From Notospermus geniculatus (lineage: Eukaryota; Nemertea; Pilidiophora; Heteronemertea; Lineidae): a stretch of DNA of 64,000 nt. This document shows positions 21,543-32,488 of the stretch, piece after piece. Under the pieces are notes generated by a model that saw only the letters and a program-made list of their open reading frames with translations, had not been told where the DNA came from and did no database searches. How positions within the stretch are numbered: position 1 is the stretch's first letter; each line of letters begins with the position of its first letter. Both the position numbers and the translations under genes were made by a program. The DNA lies in contig NMRB01000893.1 in NCBI GenBank assembly GCA_002633025.1, positions 20,173 through 84,172 of the forward strand. The letters are read 5' to 3'.

Positions 21543-22020
21543 CAAATCGGCGAGGATTACTTAGTACTGACGTGAAATCTTCGGGGAGGTCGGATTTACA
21601 TGTATATAGCAGAACATTCTAACGTTCAGTGCGTTTCACAAACATGGCTGTATCATCATTTTGTTATGTAAAAATTCGGTGATTATGGGCGCGCCGATAC
21701 TGTGGCACTTTGCCCCGTTCGGTGTAGGAAATAATTGGACTACAGTGAAATAGTGACCAGGTTTTGACTTACCACTTTCACTCGGACAAGTGCGAAGATG
21801 GGTGGTAAAAATAGCAAGAAGGAAGAAGAGGAGGACGAAGGGGAAGGGTTAGTTTCATACACACCCTTCACCGAGGAGTCTATGGTAAAAGTGATAGAGA
21901 AGGAAGAAGATGAAAAGAAAAAGGCATTAGATAGACTAAATAAGCCAAAAGAAGGGAGGTTGGTGGATGGGGAGTTGAGGTTTGATGATGAGGATGAGGA
22001 TGGAGAGGATGTCAATCTAA
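21543..22020 (+). pseudogene. Truncated tandem copy of the Nav 5' flank and first exon
   Basis: About 475 bases repeat the sequence that starts again at 22021: 5' flank from CAAATCGGCGAGGATTACTT and 73 codons from ATG 21798. Coding identity with 22270 is nearly complete (one E to D change, plus silent changes). After GEDVNL the copy runs into the flank of the second copy, so the frame continues as unrelated residues and stops at 22094. It therefore lacks the LLGKPLEEIDRF block and the splice donor. Either a young tandem duplication or an assembly duplicate of a heterozygous segment; the junction has short TAA-ACAAATCGG microhomology. Confidence 0.85.
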
Positions 22021-22269
22021 CAAATCGGCGAGGATTACTTAGTACTGACGTGAAATCTTCGGGGAGGTCGGATTTATATTGCGGAACATTATAACGTTCA
22101 GTGCGTTTCACAAACATGGCTGTATCATCATTTTGTTATGTAAAAATTCGGTGATTATGGGCGCGCCGATACTGTGGCGCTTTGCCCCGTTCGGTGTAGG
22201 TAATAATTGGACTACAGTGAAATAGTGACCAGGTTTTGACTTACCACTTTCACTCGGACAAGTGCGAAG

Positions 22270-22608
22270 ATGGGTGGTAAAAATAGCAAGAAGGAAGAAG
22301 AGGAGGAGGAAGGGGAAGGATTAGTTTCATACACACCCTTCACCGAGGAGTCTATGGTAAAAGTGATAGAGAAGGAAGAAGATGAAAAGAAAAAGGCGTT
22401 AGATAGACTAAATAAGCCAAAAGAAGGGAGGTTGGTGGATGGGGAGTTGAGGTTTGATGATGAGGATGAGGATGGAGAGGATGTCAATCTCGACAAGGAT
22501 CCTGCCCTGGTGGAGGGGAATGTACTACCAGAGGCAGACTACGGGACTTGCCCTAAGGAATTACTTGGGAAGCCCTTGGAAGAGATTGATAGGTTCATCA
22601 AACACAGG
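22270..22608 (+). CDS. Voltage-gated sodium channel alpha subunit, first coding exon (N-terminal cytoplasmic domain)
   Basis: ATG 22270 opens 113 codons ending at donor AGG|GTGAGT, phase 0. The protein begins with MGGKNSKK and an acidic stretch, followed by the Nav N-terminal landmarks: YTPFTEESMVKVIEKEE (vertebrate FTxESLxxIEKR), a charged linker with EDEDGEDVNL, LPEADYG, and CPKELLGKPLEEIDRF, which matches the conserved block before the first membrane segment. Vertebrate Nav exon 1 also ends in phase 0 at this point, and the next exon found (60242) enters in phase 0. The channel conducts Na+ in excitable membranes. The start was chosen because the ATG lies just before the conserved region, with no upstream in-frame extension supported. 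The duplicated flank leaves open which copy of the 5' region is transcribed. Confidence 0.85.
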
Positions 22609-22804
22609 GTGAGTGGTTTCGCTAACGTTTCCTCTCAGTGAATGCTTTGGCGTAACTAAACTTTATCATTCTGTGTCGTGCGTTCAGACTGGGAGCTAGG
22701 TGTAACAGAGGAGAAAGTCCGAGGGATATGCAAGTCCGGTGCATAATAGTCTGGTAAATATTATATGGCGCTGTTGGAATGGTCGTGGTCTCTTTTGCTA
22801 TAAT

Positions 22805-22924
22805 GGGGAGGTTTCGCAAGCGCCCGGTTAGGCCCTACGACGACGTTTATCTATTGTGTGGGTATACCCAAACAATAGATAAACGTCGTCGTATGGCCTA
22901 ACCGGGCGCTTGCGAAACCTCCCT
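22805..22924. mobile_element. Near-perfect palindromic element, GGGAGGTTTCGCAAGCGCCC ends
   Basis: About 120 bases in which almost every base pairs: left arm from GGGAGGTTTCGCAAGCGCCC, centre ATAGATAAACGTCG-type sequence, right arm inverse. A second complete copy is at 53220-53339 and a half copy at 5311-5345. Confidence 0.88.
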
Positions 22925-23179
22925 AATAATCCCTCGTTGAACAATAAAGCCGGACTTAGATTCCAGGGGTTATGATCCGCAGGCCTGTAGCTGATTTCTG
23001 ATATTTCTGATTTTCAAAATATTTTCCCAGACCCACCGCAAAACCGGCCCCTTTGGGGCCATAAGGCGAAGCCCACGACCGTTGAGCTCATCTGCTCAAA
23101 ATGCCCCCCCCCCCCCCATTAAAATGCCCCCCCCCCCCAGCGAAAAAAAGCTAGATACGGCCCTGATCATGCTGATCCG

Positions 23180-23640
23180 TCACACCAGGGTGGGCTTATA
23201 AGGGGCTATAGCATGAGCTTTGGTATTCCTACATGTACGTTTAACTCTACATTCCCACACATATCTCCCCATGTATGCTCTCAGCATGATACCGTTGGGT
23301 ATGATTAAACGTCTATGGTAACAGTGTTCAGGTATGTCCTATCTATGCAGTATACAATGATTTTCCCTTTAAAATGGTCAGATATTCAAATTAGAGCACA
23401 AAAAATGACACACAAAATGACAGTTATGAATAAAGTCGTCTCCAAGGGTCACACTGTCACACCGGGTGGGCTTATAGGGGCTAGGCACTTAGGGATTTCT
23501 ACTAGAACGGTGCCTGAGGAAGAGCCCGGTTGGGGTCGAAAACTTGCGAATATCGGAGACGACTATATTCATACTACACAAATGGTCGATAGTGGAAATT
23601 TTCTCAATACACAGCAAAATCTGTTATCAAGGGGTTAACT
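23180..23640 (+). mobile_element. Fragment with hammerhead-like core, possible Penelope-like remnant
   Basis: Two direct repeats of CACACCRGGGTGGGCTTATA lie at about 23181 and 23458. After the second comes CTGAGGA (23514-23520), a stem with loop GGTT, and GTCGAAAAC. This follows the hammerhead pattern CUGAUGA-stem-GAAA with one core change (T to G). Assignment is tentative. Confidence 0.4.
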
Positions 23641-23997
23641 AACCACCTTCCATAGGTCACCCCCTGCCTCTTCATCGCCACTCAACATCCTTAATTGAAG
23701 CACTGTGCCAGTTTAATTTCCCAGGTAACGCCGAGATTCAGAAAAAATTCATGCATCTTACCCATCACTTTCTTTATCCCACCTAGATCTGTGGAGCAAC
23801 GTTTCTAAAATTATCTAGATTTTGTTCCAAATTTAGTAACTTGCAGGTAAAAATATCGTGAAGGTTCTTCCCTCTCTGAAGCTGCTTGTTATCTGGATGA
23901 ACTTTTGGAGTTTTGTCAGTTTTTTGTCAAGACCAACTCTGAGGATTCTGAAGCTAATTACAGCAAGTGTGAGAAAAAGGCTATGCCCAGTAGATAG

Positions 23998-24146
23998 TAG
24001 TGAGGTTTAGAAATCGAACGATCAACGTAAACGTTAACGACAACGTTATTTTTGTACGGAAATGCAATATAAAATCTGGTATGTGTAGTATGGAAAATAC
24101 CGCTGTCGTAAAGTTACGTTTACCGTTTGATTTCTAAATCTCACTA
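23998..24146. mobile_element. Foldback with TAGTGAGGTTTAGAAATC ends
   Basis: Left arm TAGTGAGGTTTAGAAATCGA with AACGTAAACG, right arm CGTTTACCGTTTGATTTCTA then AATCTCACTA. First of three foldbacks set end to end. Confidence 0.75.
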
Positions 24147-24149
24147 TTA

Positions 24150-24265
24150 TAGAGTTTTCGCAAAGCCCCCGAAACGCCAACGTCTATCGGTGCTCTCTTC
24201 GTGGCACTGAACAATGCGTTTGGCGTTCGCGTTGGGGTTTCGGGGGCTTTGCGAAAACTCCCTAT
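24150..24265. mobile_element. Foldback with AGAGTTTTCGCAAAGCCCCC ends
   Basis: Arms AGTTTTCGCAAAGCCCCCGA and TCGGGGGCTTTGCGAAAACT, continuing inward with AACGCCAA and its inverse. It has nearly the same outer bases as its neighbours but a different interior. Confidence 0.8.
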
Positions 24266-24266
24266 T

Positions 24267-24677
24267 ATTAGTGAGGTTCCGCAAATCTGACGAAATACGA
24301 AGCACGAAACACGAAATACGAAATTGGACTTAATTTCCATGACGTAATGTATTTCAGGAGATGCTTGATACCACAAATATTGCCTGCTGCCAGAGCGTCT
24401 TTTAGCGTACCGGTATGACGTTAATCCGATAGAGTTAAGGTGTATATTAATATTGAAATTTGTCTTTCGTTTTTATTTCGTATCTACGAAGGGAAAATTT
24501 AAAAATTCAAGATGCGCCCATAACTATCTCGGTCTTACATGATATGCTAAAAGACGCACTTGCAGCAGGCACATTTGTGGTACCAACCATCTCCAGAAAT
24601 ACATTAGGTCCTGGAAATGAAGTTGAATTTTGTATTTCGTACTTCGTGATTCGTCAGATTTGCGAAACCTCGCTAGT
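24267..24677. mobile_element. 410-bp foldback family, complete copy
   Basis: Arms TTAGTGAGGTTCCGCAAATC and GATTTGCGAAACCTCGCTAG-like end, with AAGTACGAAATACGAAATT-type sequence just inside. Subterminal block CTGCCAGAGCGTCTTTTAGC is inverted near 24548. Other copies: 36847-37243 (complete), 28872-30666 (interrupted) and 39733-39870 (part). Confidence 0.85.
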
Positions 24678-27251
24678 ATTGCAAAACGTATGGTTCTGCC
24701 ATAGATCTGTAACACCCACCTGTGAGATTTTAGATGCCAATTTTCTCGATAGCACAGTCTGCTTTAAGTGTTGCCTCACCATTATCGTCTCTGCAATTAG
24801 CAGGAAATGTACCCACATTGTGCACCACTTCAAAAGACCAAGAAAAAAATACAACAAATGAGAACACGAAAATTCGTTGTTGCCATGTTTGTAAAAACGA
24901 ACATATCTTTCATTTATTGACATGCAATTTTATGGCATTATTTCATAGCATATGCTAGTAATCCATATCCTGGTCGAATTGCCATGCTACCTGCGGTTCA
25001 ATTGAGTTATTGTCCCACGTCTCAAGCCATTGATTTCATGTTGCGCCACACCGTCGATCAATCCTCCGCACACGCATTTCGTGATTGGTTTCTTTACGAG
25101 AACTTTCCGATGGTAATGCGTGAGGAAGTATAGCATTGTTGCTACCAACTGCTGCGGGCTTTAATGCAATAATATCACAAATAATCACTTCCTTTCTCTT
25201 AAAGGTCCACTTGTCCAAATTTGCCTTCGACATTTATAATTTGAATTAGATGATTCACTGCTGAGAAGTATAAACATTCAATACGGAATAGGGGGTCTAT
25301 GTATTTGTACTGACACCAGGCGATATTGCAATCGCAAGCGATGGTCTAAGCACCACCGGTCTTCTCGCCAGCCACCGCAGACTAGGCGATGTCGGCTTTA
25401 GTACTGTTTGATAATGGGCGAGCACCGCTCATGTCGCTGGCGTGGAAGGTGTGAAGATTCCACGCATCGCTGTCCAGCGTACTCCTGGCGTCAACTGCCA
25501 ATTTTCTCGGCGGCGATCAGATCGCTTGCGATATCGCCTGGTGTGCTGCTGGCTTTATCAAGTTGTCCATGCAAAGAGGCTATATGCACCTACGTCATAA
25601 TCCTTGCATAATTAGCCCATTCACGCATAATTAGCCATGGGACTGGAGGGTAACTTTACATTACAAATGTATTAGAAAAGGTGTGAAAATTTTTACGCCT
25701 GATAAACAAGTATTAAGTGCAAAATTTTGGGACAAATGTGGTTTATTCTCCAGTACACATACCAGAAACATGAGAAAGTTGGAATGATTTTAGGAGTAGT
25801 CAACTGATTTTGCTTTTGGTTTCATTAACTTCAGTAATTTCTAGTAAACCTTCCATCCAATAATGGCGGCATAAACTAAACGCTAAACAGGAAGTGACAT
25901 CACGTGCATACGCTCTGTACGTGTATCGCAAGCAATATGCAAATAAAAGCAAGTGCACTGTCGTATGTAAACAGATCACACGGATATTTTTAGCGAGTAC
26001 ATGTATTTGGATTGTACCTTTAATAGTACATGTATATAATATCGATTGGTAATTGAACCTTCTCGTTACGTGGTTATAGACTTGTGCATGAGAAGGGTTC
26101 AACGGGAATGCCATCGACTATTTTCAATGTAAAAGTACATATTAATGAGCTCTGGATATATGATGTTGAGTTGATGGCCTGATCTTGTGAGTGTAAGAAT
26201 GTAACAATGACTAATTGGTGGGACTTCGACGGCAGATTTTTTTACTGATAACAAGCACCAAGTCAGTTTTTTATAACGTGTACTCTAAAGTCTCGTTTAA
26301 GAGGTCATCCTGCAGACAGGTGCCAAACATTAATGTATCACGGGTATTTTCGTGGGCCACAAAAATCATTGTTTATTTACATTTTGTTTGTTTGCGTCCA
26401 GTCTTTCTTTGTCTTATGAGTAATTTGTTGGTGGCGTGCCCCTCTATAAACTCTTTTGATACCGAAAATACTCGATTCGGTGGGTTGGCATGCCCCAAAA
26501 GTCCAAAATAACATAATGCAAACATCAATGTTTACAGACATTGAAGGTAAACAATGAAGTCGTGATACATTATCTTTAATCAGTATTACGAAAAGGTCTA
26601 TCTAATTGGTTGTACAATGTAGCCTGCAAATCCCCTCCAACTTGAAGGTAGTCCAAGGCAAACCGTCCAAGTAAAAAGGCCTACTGAATTATTGAGGCAC
26701 CTGTGAGTGTGATATCTTAAATGATATTTTACAGTATATTGGTTGAACTGTGATGGCAGATTTTGTTCGGCTATCAAGTACATATATATTAAGTAACTTG
26801 TTTCTTTTTTTCATGAAATGAGTTCTTGGAAGTGGACGCCTCTTTGACATTTTCTTGTAATTATGGCATTTACAAATCATAACAACACACACCTATGCCT
26901 CAAAACATAATCATTATTTCAGATCATAAGATGCTACCTTTCTGCTCTCAAATCGAATATTAAAGTGCGGGGCACATACAGTGGAACCCCTGAATAAAGG
27001 GCACCTCTGGAAATTAATCAATGTCCCTGATTTACAGCTCTCCTGATTTCAGCGACCAATATACATGTACATGTACATGTATGAATAGAAATGGCTATGG
27101 AATATAAAGCATTGTGTTATTAAAGGGAAGTCGTGGCAGTCAAAATTGACACTAAGCATAATTTCGTGGCCCGAAATTCACAATTTCAAAATTACNTACA
27201 ATGTACGTCGCTGATCAATTTGGAGATTTTGCCCTATCTCTGTAGGCATCA
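24678..27251. other. Intron sequence with little recognised structure
   Basis: No exon recognised. It holds one foldback (25314-25543), ACATGTACATGTACATGT at about 27063-27080 and a single N at 27196. Confidence 0.5.
25314..25543. mobile_element. Diverged foldback element
   Basis: CACCAGGCGATATTGCAATC and GCAAGCGAT on the left match ATCGCTTGCGATATCGCCTG then GTG on the right. Confidence 0.65.
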
Positions 27252-27426
27252 TTAAGGCCTGTTTCCAATAGACTGGTTTCCGCAGCGGTTTTGCGGCGCC
27301 GGAGCGGTTTTCACAGGAACTGGGATAACAAACACGCGATGTATTGTTATACCATCGAAGGATTATCCAAAACCCTGTGAAATCGAAAACGCAATGCGGG
27401 AAACCGGTCCAGTGGAAACAGGCCTT
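27252..27426. mobile_element. GGCCTGTTTCC foldback family, copy 1
   Basis: Edges TTAAGGCCTGTTTCCAATAG and GTGGAAACAGGCCTTTAA. Inside, CTGGTTTCCGCAGCGGTTTT and GCCGGAGCGGTTTTCACAGG face GGATTATCCAAAACCCTGTG. TTAA lies at both edges. Confidence 0.8.
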
Positions 27427-27427
27427 T

Positions 27428-27600
27428 AAGCCTTGTTTCCACTAGACCAGTTTCCGCAGCAGTTTTGCGGCGCCGGGGCGGTTTTCACAGGCATTGGGAT
27501 AATAAACGCCCCATGTATTGTTGAACCATCGAAGGATTATCCAAAACCCTGTGAGATCGCAAAACGCAATGCGGGAAACCGGTCTAGCGGAAACAGGCCT
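27428..27600. mobile_element. GGCCTGTTTCC foldback family, copy 2
   Basis: Same layout as the preceding element, starting AAGCCTTGTTTCCACTAG and ending GGAAACAGGCCT. It directly abuts copies 1 and 3. Confidence 0.8.
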
Positions 27601-27784
27601 AAAGGCCTGTATCCACTAGTCCGGGTTACCGCTGCGATTTGCAGCGCCGGAGCTGTTTTCACAGGGTTTTGGATAATATTTCGATGGTTTAACAATACAT
27701 GGCGTGTTAATTATCCCAACCCCTGTGAAATCCGCTCCGGCGCCGCAAACCGCAGCGGACTCCGTTGTAGTGGAAACAGGCCTT
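27601..27784. mobile_element. GGCCTGTTTCC foldback family, copy 3
   Basis: AAAGGCCTGTATCCACTAG to GTGGAAACAGGCCTTA. A further degenerate part copy follows to about 27958 and a separate copy lies at 28504-28690. Confidence 0.75.
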
Positions 27785-27960
27785 ATCCAAAGCCCTGTGA
27801 AAAGCGCACTGATCGCAACAAACCACGTCGGGAATGAGCTGCACTGGATAACGGGGCTTTATCAGCTTCGATGGTTTAACAACTGACGTGTTACATGTAA
27901 CTATCCCACTGCCTGTGAAAAGCGCACCGGTCGCCGCAAACCGCGACTGAAACTGATGTA

Positions 27961-28492
27961 CAGTGGTGTGAATTAATATTCGAACAGAGGGAATTCAGCT
28001 TTTCATTAAAGGCAAAATTTATCCAATATCTATATCAAAAGTATTTGAAGTCAGTCCTAGCATGCTCTCCTCTAGTCTGATATGTTTTCGCTGAATTCAG
28101 ATACTGCATATCACGAGAATGGCGAAAATATCGAAATTTGACATTTCTTGAGATTTGCTGTTATCACCATTTTGTCTGGATTATATTTTGTGGATTTTTT
28201 TCCCCTTGCAACAACATTTTGAATGGGGGTATTACCTGCCAGCGTTTGGAAACAGAAGTTGATATTCATACACCTGTGATTCAAGTTTGATGTCTTTGAT
28301 ATTTTCCAATATGTCAAATTTCGATATTTCACCACTCTCATGATATCCAGCATCTGAATTCAGCGAAAACATATCAGACTAGAGGAGTGCATATCTAGGA
28401 CTGACTTCAAATACTTCTGATATAGATATTGGAATGCCGAAATGACAAATTTTGCTGAATTCCCTCTGTTCGAATATTAATTCACACCACTG
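27961..28492. mobile_element. Tc1/mariner-like foldback MITE, TA target
   Basis: Arms of about 190 bases start CAGTGGTGTGAATTAATATT and end AATATTAATTCACACCACTG, flanked by TA on both sides (27959-27960, 28493-28494). The TA duplication and CAGTGGTG terminus are typical of the Tc1/mariner group; no transposase is present. Confidence 0.8.
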
Positions 28493-28503
28493 TACTATAG
28501 TGT

Positions 28504-28690
28504 AAAGCCCCGTTCCCACTAGACAGGTGTAAAGTTTTTCAGGGTTTCCCACATTGCGTTTGCGATTTCACAGGGTTTTGGATAATCCTTCGATGGTTTA
28601 ACAATACATATCGCGTTTATTGTGCCAATGCCTGTGAAAACCGCCCCGGCGCCGCAAAACCGCTGCGGAAACCGGTCTCGTAGAGTACGG
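28504..28690. mobile_element. GGCCTGTTTCC foldback family, copy 4, reversed
   Basis: Begins AAAGCCCCGTTCCCACTAG and ends GCTGCGGAAACCGGTCTCGT. The core CACAGGGTTTTGGATAATCC runs in the opposite direction to copies 1 and 2. Confidence 0.65.
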
Positions 28691-28871
28691 TACTTTGCTA
28701 AATTGACGTACATGTAGACTCATATTTATAATTGGCGGATTCGAGTGAGATTTCCAAAATGTCTTTTTCATGCAGCCTACCTCATCTATTTGTATTCTCC
28801 ATTTTCAGCACTTGTGTTCGGTTTCACCTGACAGTTTGATTCCAATCTGAGTCAAGGTAAGTCACATAAAA

Positions 28872-30666
28872 TAGTGAGCTTCCCCTCGCAAATCTAACGA
28901 AACACGAAGTACGAAATACGAAATTGGACTTTAAATGACGTAATGTGATCAGGAGATGGTTCTCATCACAAATCGCCGCGCCATGCCCCTAAAAGGGGGG
29001 CGCCACTCTGCCCTGTTAAAGCAAATCGCTCGCGGGGTTTGTTGACAGTTGTTTGTTGACATGTCCTCAAATCAAGCTCCGTTTTGAGAAAAGGGCGAAA
29101 GAAGGATTTTAGTTTAATGGGAAATGCATTAGGCAGCCAAACTTTGGAGACGTATTCTGCAAAGTCTGTCGCTTCGAAATCAATGTGAATAGTACAAAAT
29201 GTACATTTTGACTGACTGAATTTGAAACTGTCATTAACCCATTTTAACAAATTTTTAATGGAACCTCGTTCCCAGTGTTTACGTTCGCATATGTGCACAG
29301 GTTTTGTATATGGCTGGAGCACGGCTTTGCCTGGAGGCGAGATTCACTCTCTGTGGGAGGTACCACCAAAAATGTAAACAAACCCCGCGAGCCATTTGCT
29401 GACGCCTTCAAATATAACGTCTATTTTGCTGTACCAAATGGGTTTGACACCACTCTATGGCTGGCAAAAATTTGGTGAAAAAATCTCAGCTCATTTTCAA
29501 ACTACACACAAAAATGTATTTCTCAGAATTCAAATTTCCCGCTCAATTAGTGATGTCATACCTAGAACCATTTCTATAGTCATCCATTGTAAACTGTACT
29601 AAATCTTTATCCTGGAGAGCCTATCAAGCGCACTTTCTGACTCAAAGTGTTGATTTAGGAGGAAAAGTCCAAAGTAAACACTAACTGTCTCAGGAAGGAT
29701 ATTATTATTCAACAAACTGTCGTGATTGACTAAGATATCGAAATCTCTAAATATGGTATTTTCAATTATTTCTGAATTTTCACCTGAATTTCAGGTGTAA
29801 AGATCCCCACATGGCTGACTTATTGATTCTCAATCACGGCAACGTGGTTGACATTAGAAATATATTCTGTCCAGCTGTCTTAGATACAGATATAGCACAT
29901 TTTGCAATGGTCACTATATTGTAATGGTTCTCTGAATGACATCACTAATTGAGCGGGAAATTTGAATTCGAAAATTACATTTTGGTGTTTATTTCGGAAA
30001 TGGGTGGAGATTTTCAAATCAAACTGTTGTGAGTCCTGAAGTGATATCATAAGACATTTTGAGGTGTAGGTAGCCCGGTTTGGCTGGCAAAGTGGTCAGT
30101 TCCCCTTTAACCCCCTTTGGGCGCCATGCCCCTAAAAAAGTTTTTAAAGGTTTTAGTACACCCAGACTCTCTGTTATGGTCCCTTTTGGTCATATCACCT
30201 GAGAAACTGGCTTAAATTGACTGTTAACTGGAGTAGACCTTTTTAACTGACAAGCGTCTCAAATTCGGTTAGTAGAAATGTCGCGAATGAAAAGTGCCCT
30301 TTTCTTGGTTGAAGTGCCCTTTTCACAAAGTTTGCACCATGCCCTTCTGAAATCCTAGATATAACACTGAATTATCGCCTGCTGCAAGAGCATCGTTTAA
30401 TGTATGACTAGACCGATAGAGTTTAAGTGTGTATTAAACTTTGAAATTTATCTTTCATTTCCACTTCGTCGTGTCCGTACGAAGTGGAAATTTAAAAATT
30501 CAAGACGGCCCGTAACTCTCTCGGTCTTACATGATATGCTAAAAGACGTACTGGCAGCAGGGATATTTATGGTACCAACATTCTCCTGAAATAGATTACG
30601 TCATGGAAATGAAGTCCAATTTCGTATTTCGTACTTCGTGTTTCGTCAGATTTGCGAAGCATCACT
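28872..30666. mobile_element. 410-bp foldback family copy, interrupted by about 1.4 kb
   Basis: Left part (28872-28976) and right part (about 30356-30666) together match 24267-24677 and 36847-37243. The inserted stretch contains its own inverted pairs: GCTCGCGGGGTTTGTT (29030) against AACAAACCCCGCGAGC-type sequence at 29379, and AATTTCCCGCTCAATTAGTG (29533) against its inverse at 29946. TGCCCCTAAAA occurs near both ends of the insert. Confidence 0.65.
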
Positions 30667-31389
30667 TTCGTGCATACTCACATGTAAACGAAAGTATACA
30701 CTCACTGGCCATAAGTATTGCAACGTAGGTTTTTTCTTAATTTCTCGGTTGTCAGACATCAGTCTTTGATTTTCAAGTGTGGATGTGACACCTTGAGGTG
30801 TAATAGGCCTGTTGGTTTGGAAAGTTTTAAGGAAAAGTGAATATATCACGGAAATATCAGAATATCAAAATATCACCAATTTGAGATCTCGAACATGTTG
30901 AAGTGCAAGACTACCAAATTTTTACAAAATGAGGACAACGGAAAGTCATTCACAACTGCGAAAAATTTAAGCTGAAAATGCGCATCATTTTCCTGTTATT
31001 TGACATGAAAAAATGTCCAATTTTGTCAAAAACCGAGGTTTTTTGGAGAAAAGTTAAATTTTCTTGATAACTGTGGCTTTTCATTGGATGAAACTGGCAT
31101 GGTGGGACACATGGGATGTCAGCTTTACATCAGCAGCGTAATCTCATGAAAAATCTCATTTTTTCAGTTTTTGATAATTTTCGATAATATCAAATGTCTT
31201 TGTTCGCCTTTGATATTTTTCAATTTTTTTCTTGTAAATACTTGCTCATCACCCGGCTTAGAGATCTTGGTGATATCCGAGTGAAATCTTCACGTACTGT
31301 ATTCCAGAAAAGGTGAATAAGGGTATTTTTAGGCCTTAATTAGTTTATAACGGGTACATGTAACTGAAGGAAAAAAATCGAGAAAACTC

Positions 31390-31619
31390 TACTCTAAATT
31401 CCCACTTACCTGTCCCATTCCTGAACTCGGAAAAAAATGACCAAATCCTAAGTTGAAGATATCGCACCGCTGTCATTCTTTGCCAGGCTCGGGAGTGGGA
31501 CAAGTAAGTGGACAGGACATTACTGTTTCTGACCATACCCCCACCCGTTATCTTCAACTCAGGATTTAGTCATTTTTTCCTAGTTCAGGAATGGGACAGG
31601 TAAGTGGGAATTTAGAGTA
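31390..31619. mobile_element. Foldback element with 72-base arms
   Basis: TACTCTAAATTCCCACTTAC at the left edge and GTAAGTGGGAATTTAGAGTA at the right edge; the arms continue through CCTAAGTTGAAGATA and its inverse. A third partial copy of GGGACAAGTAAGTGG lies in the centre. Confidence 0.8.
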
Positions 31620-31836
31620 TATGCACCTGAATACTACTTTATGTAGTGATATACACTAATCCGGAACAGCGCAGTCCGTAACCACCACACAAGTCAGAGT
31701 TTCGCCCCGAAGATGAAAAGTTCCGGTCAAATTGAAAAATTAATTGTCTGTTTCAGCCCTTCCTACGATTTCAATACGATGCCCTGGCCCGTTGCCCTCA
31801 TCTTGTCCAAACAAGGCTATCGACGGACTCCGTCTT

Positions 31837-32083
31837 TAGCCTGGTCCGAATCATGTCATCTTTTCCGTTAATGCATAAATTATTAATGAACCTGACCCCT
31901 ACTTGACCCCACCTCCGAGCCAATCAGAACTCGCGAAACAAATCACCGTTGGATACTTTCTTTGCTCTTCACGCTCGAATTTGTAACATGGATTTTGATT
32001 GGCACGTCGATTTTCCTTCGCGCCCCGATGATTGGCTGAGGTCCCTTCAGAAACGGGAAATGTGATGGATTCGAACCAGGCTA
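31837..32083. mobile_element. Diverged element with TAGCCTGGTTCGAATC ends
   Basis: TAGCCTGGTCCGAATCATGT on the left and TGGATTCGAACCAGGCTA on the right are inverse. It sits just upstream of the N gap before the peptide-precursor ORF. The TAGCCTGGTTC end is shared with the element at 39220. Confidence 0.6.
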
Positions 32084-32122
32084 GATGGCCGTCAGGCCAG
32101 ATAGACTGGTGAGCACCAGATG

Positions 32123-32487
32123 NNNNNNNNNNNNNNNNNNNNNNNNNNNNNNNNNNNNNNNNNNNNNNNNNNNNNNNNNNNNNNNNNNNNNNNNNNNNNN
32201 NNNNNNNNNNNNNNNNNNNNNNNNNNNNNNNNNNNNNNNNNNNNNNNNNNNNNNNNNNNNNNNNNNNNNNNNNNNNNNNNNNNNNNNNNNNNNNNNNNNN
32301 NNNNNNNNNNNNNNNNNNNNNNNNNNNNNNNNNNNNNNNNNNNNNNNNNNNNNNNNNNNNNNNNNNNNNNNNNNNNNNNNNNNNNNNNNNNNNNNNNNNN
32401 NNNNNNNNNNNNNNNNNNNNNNNNNNNNNNNNNNNNNNNNNNNNNNNNNNNNNNNNNNNNNNNNNNNNNNNNNNNNNNNNNNNNNNN
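32123..32487. other. Assembly gap of 365 Ns at the 5' side of the peptide precursor
   Basis: The reading frame of the peptide precursor emerges from this gap mid-unit, so the start codon, signal peptide and at least one repeat unit are hidden here or further upstream. Tandem repeats of about 174 bases explain why the assembly broke. Confidence 0.95.
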
Positions 32488-32488
32488 A

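Noticed and set aside
21740-22117. Serine-rich minus-strand ORF (also 22212-22496)
   Set aside because: Antisense of the acidic, Glu/Asp-rich Nav N-terminus.
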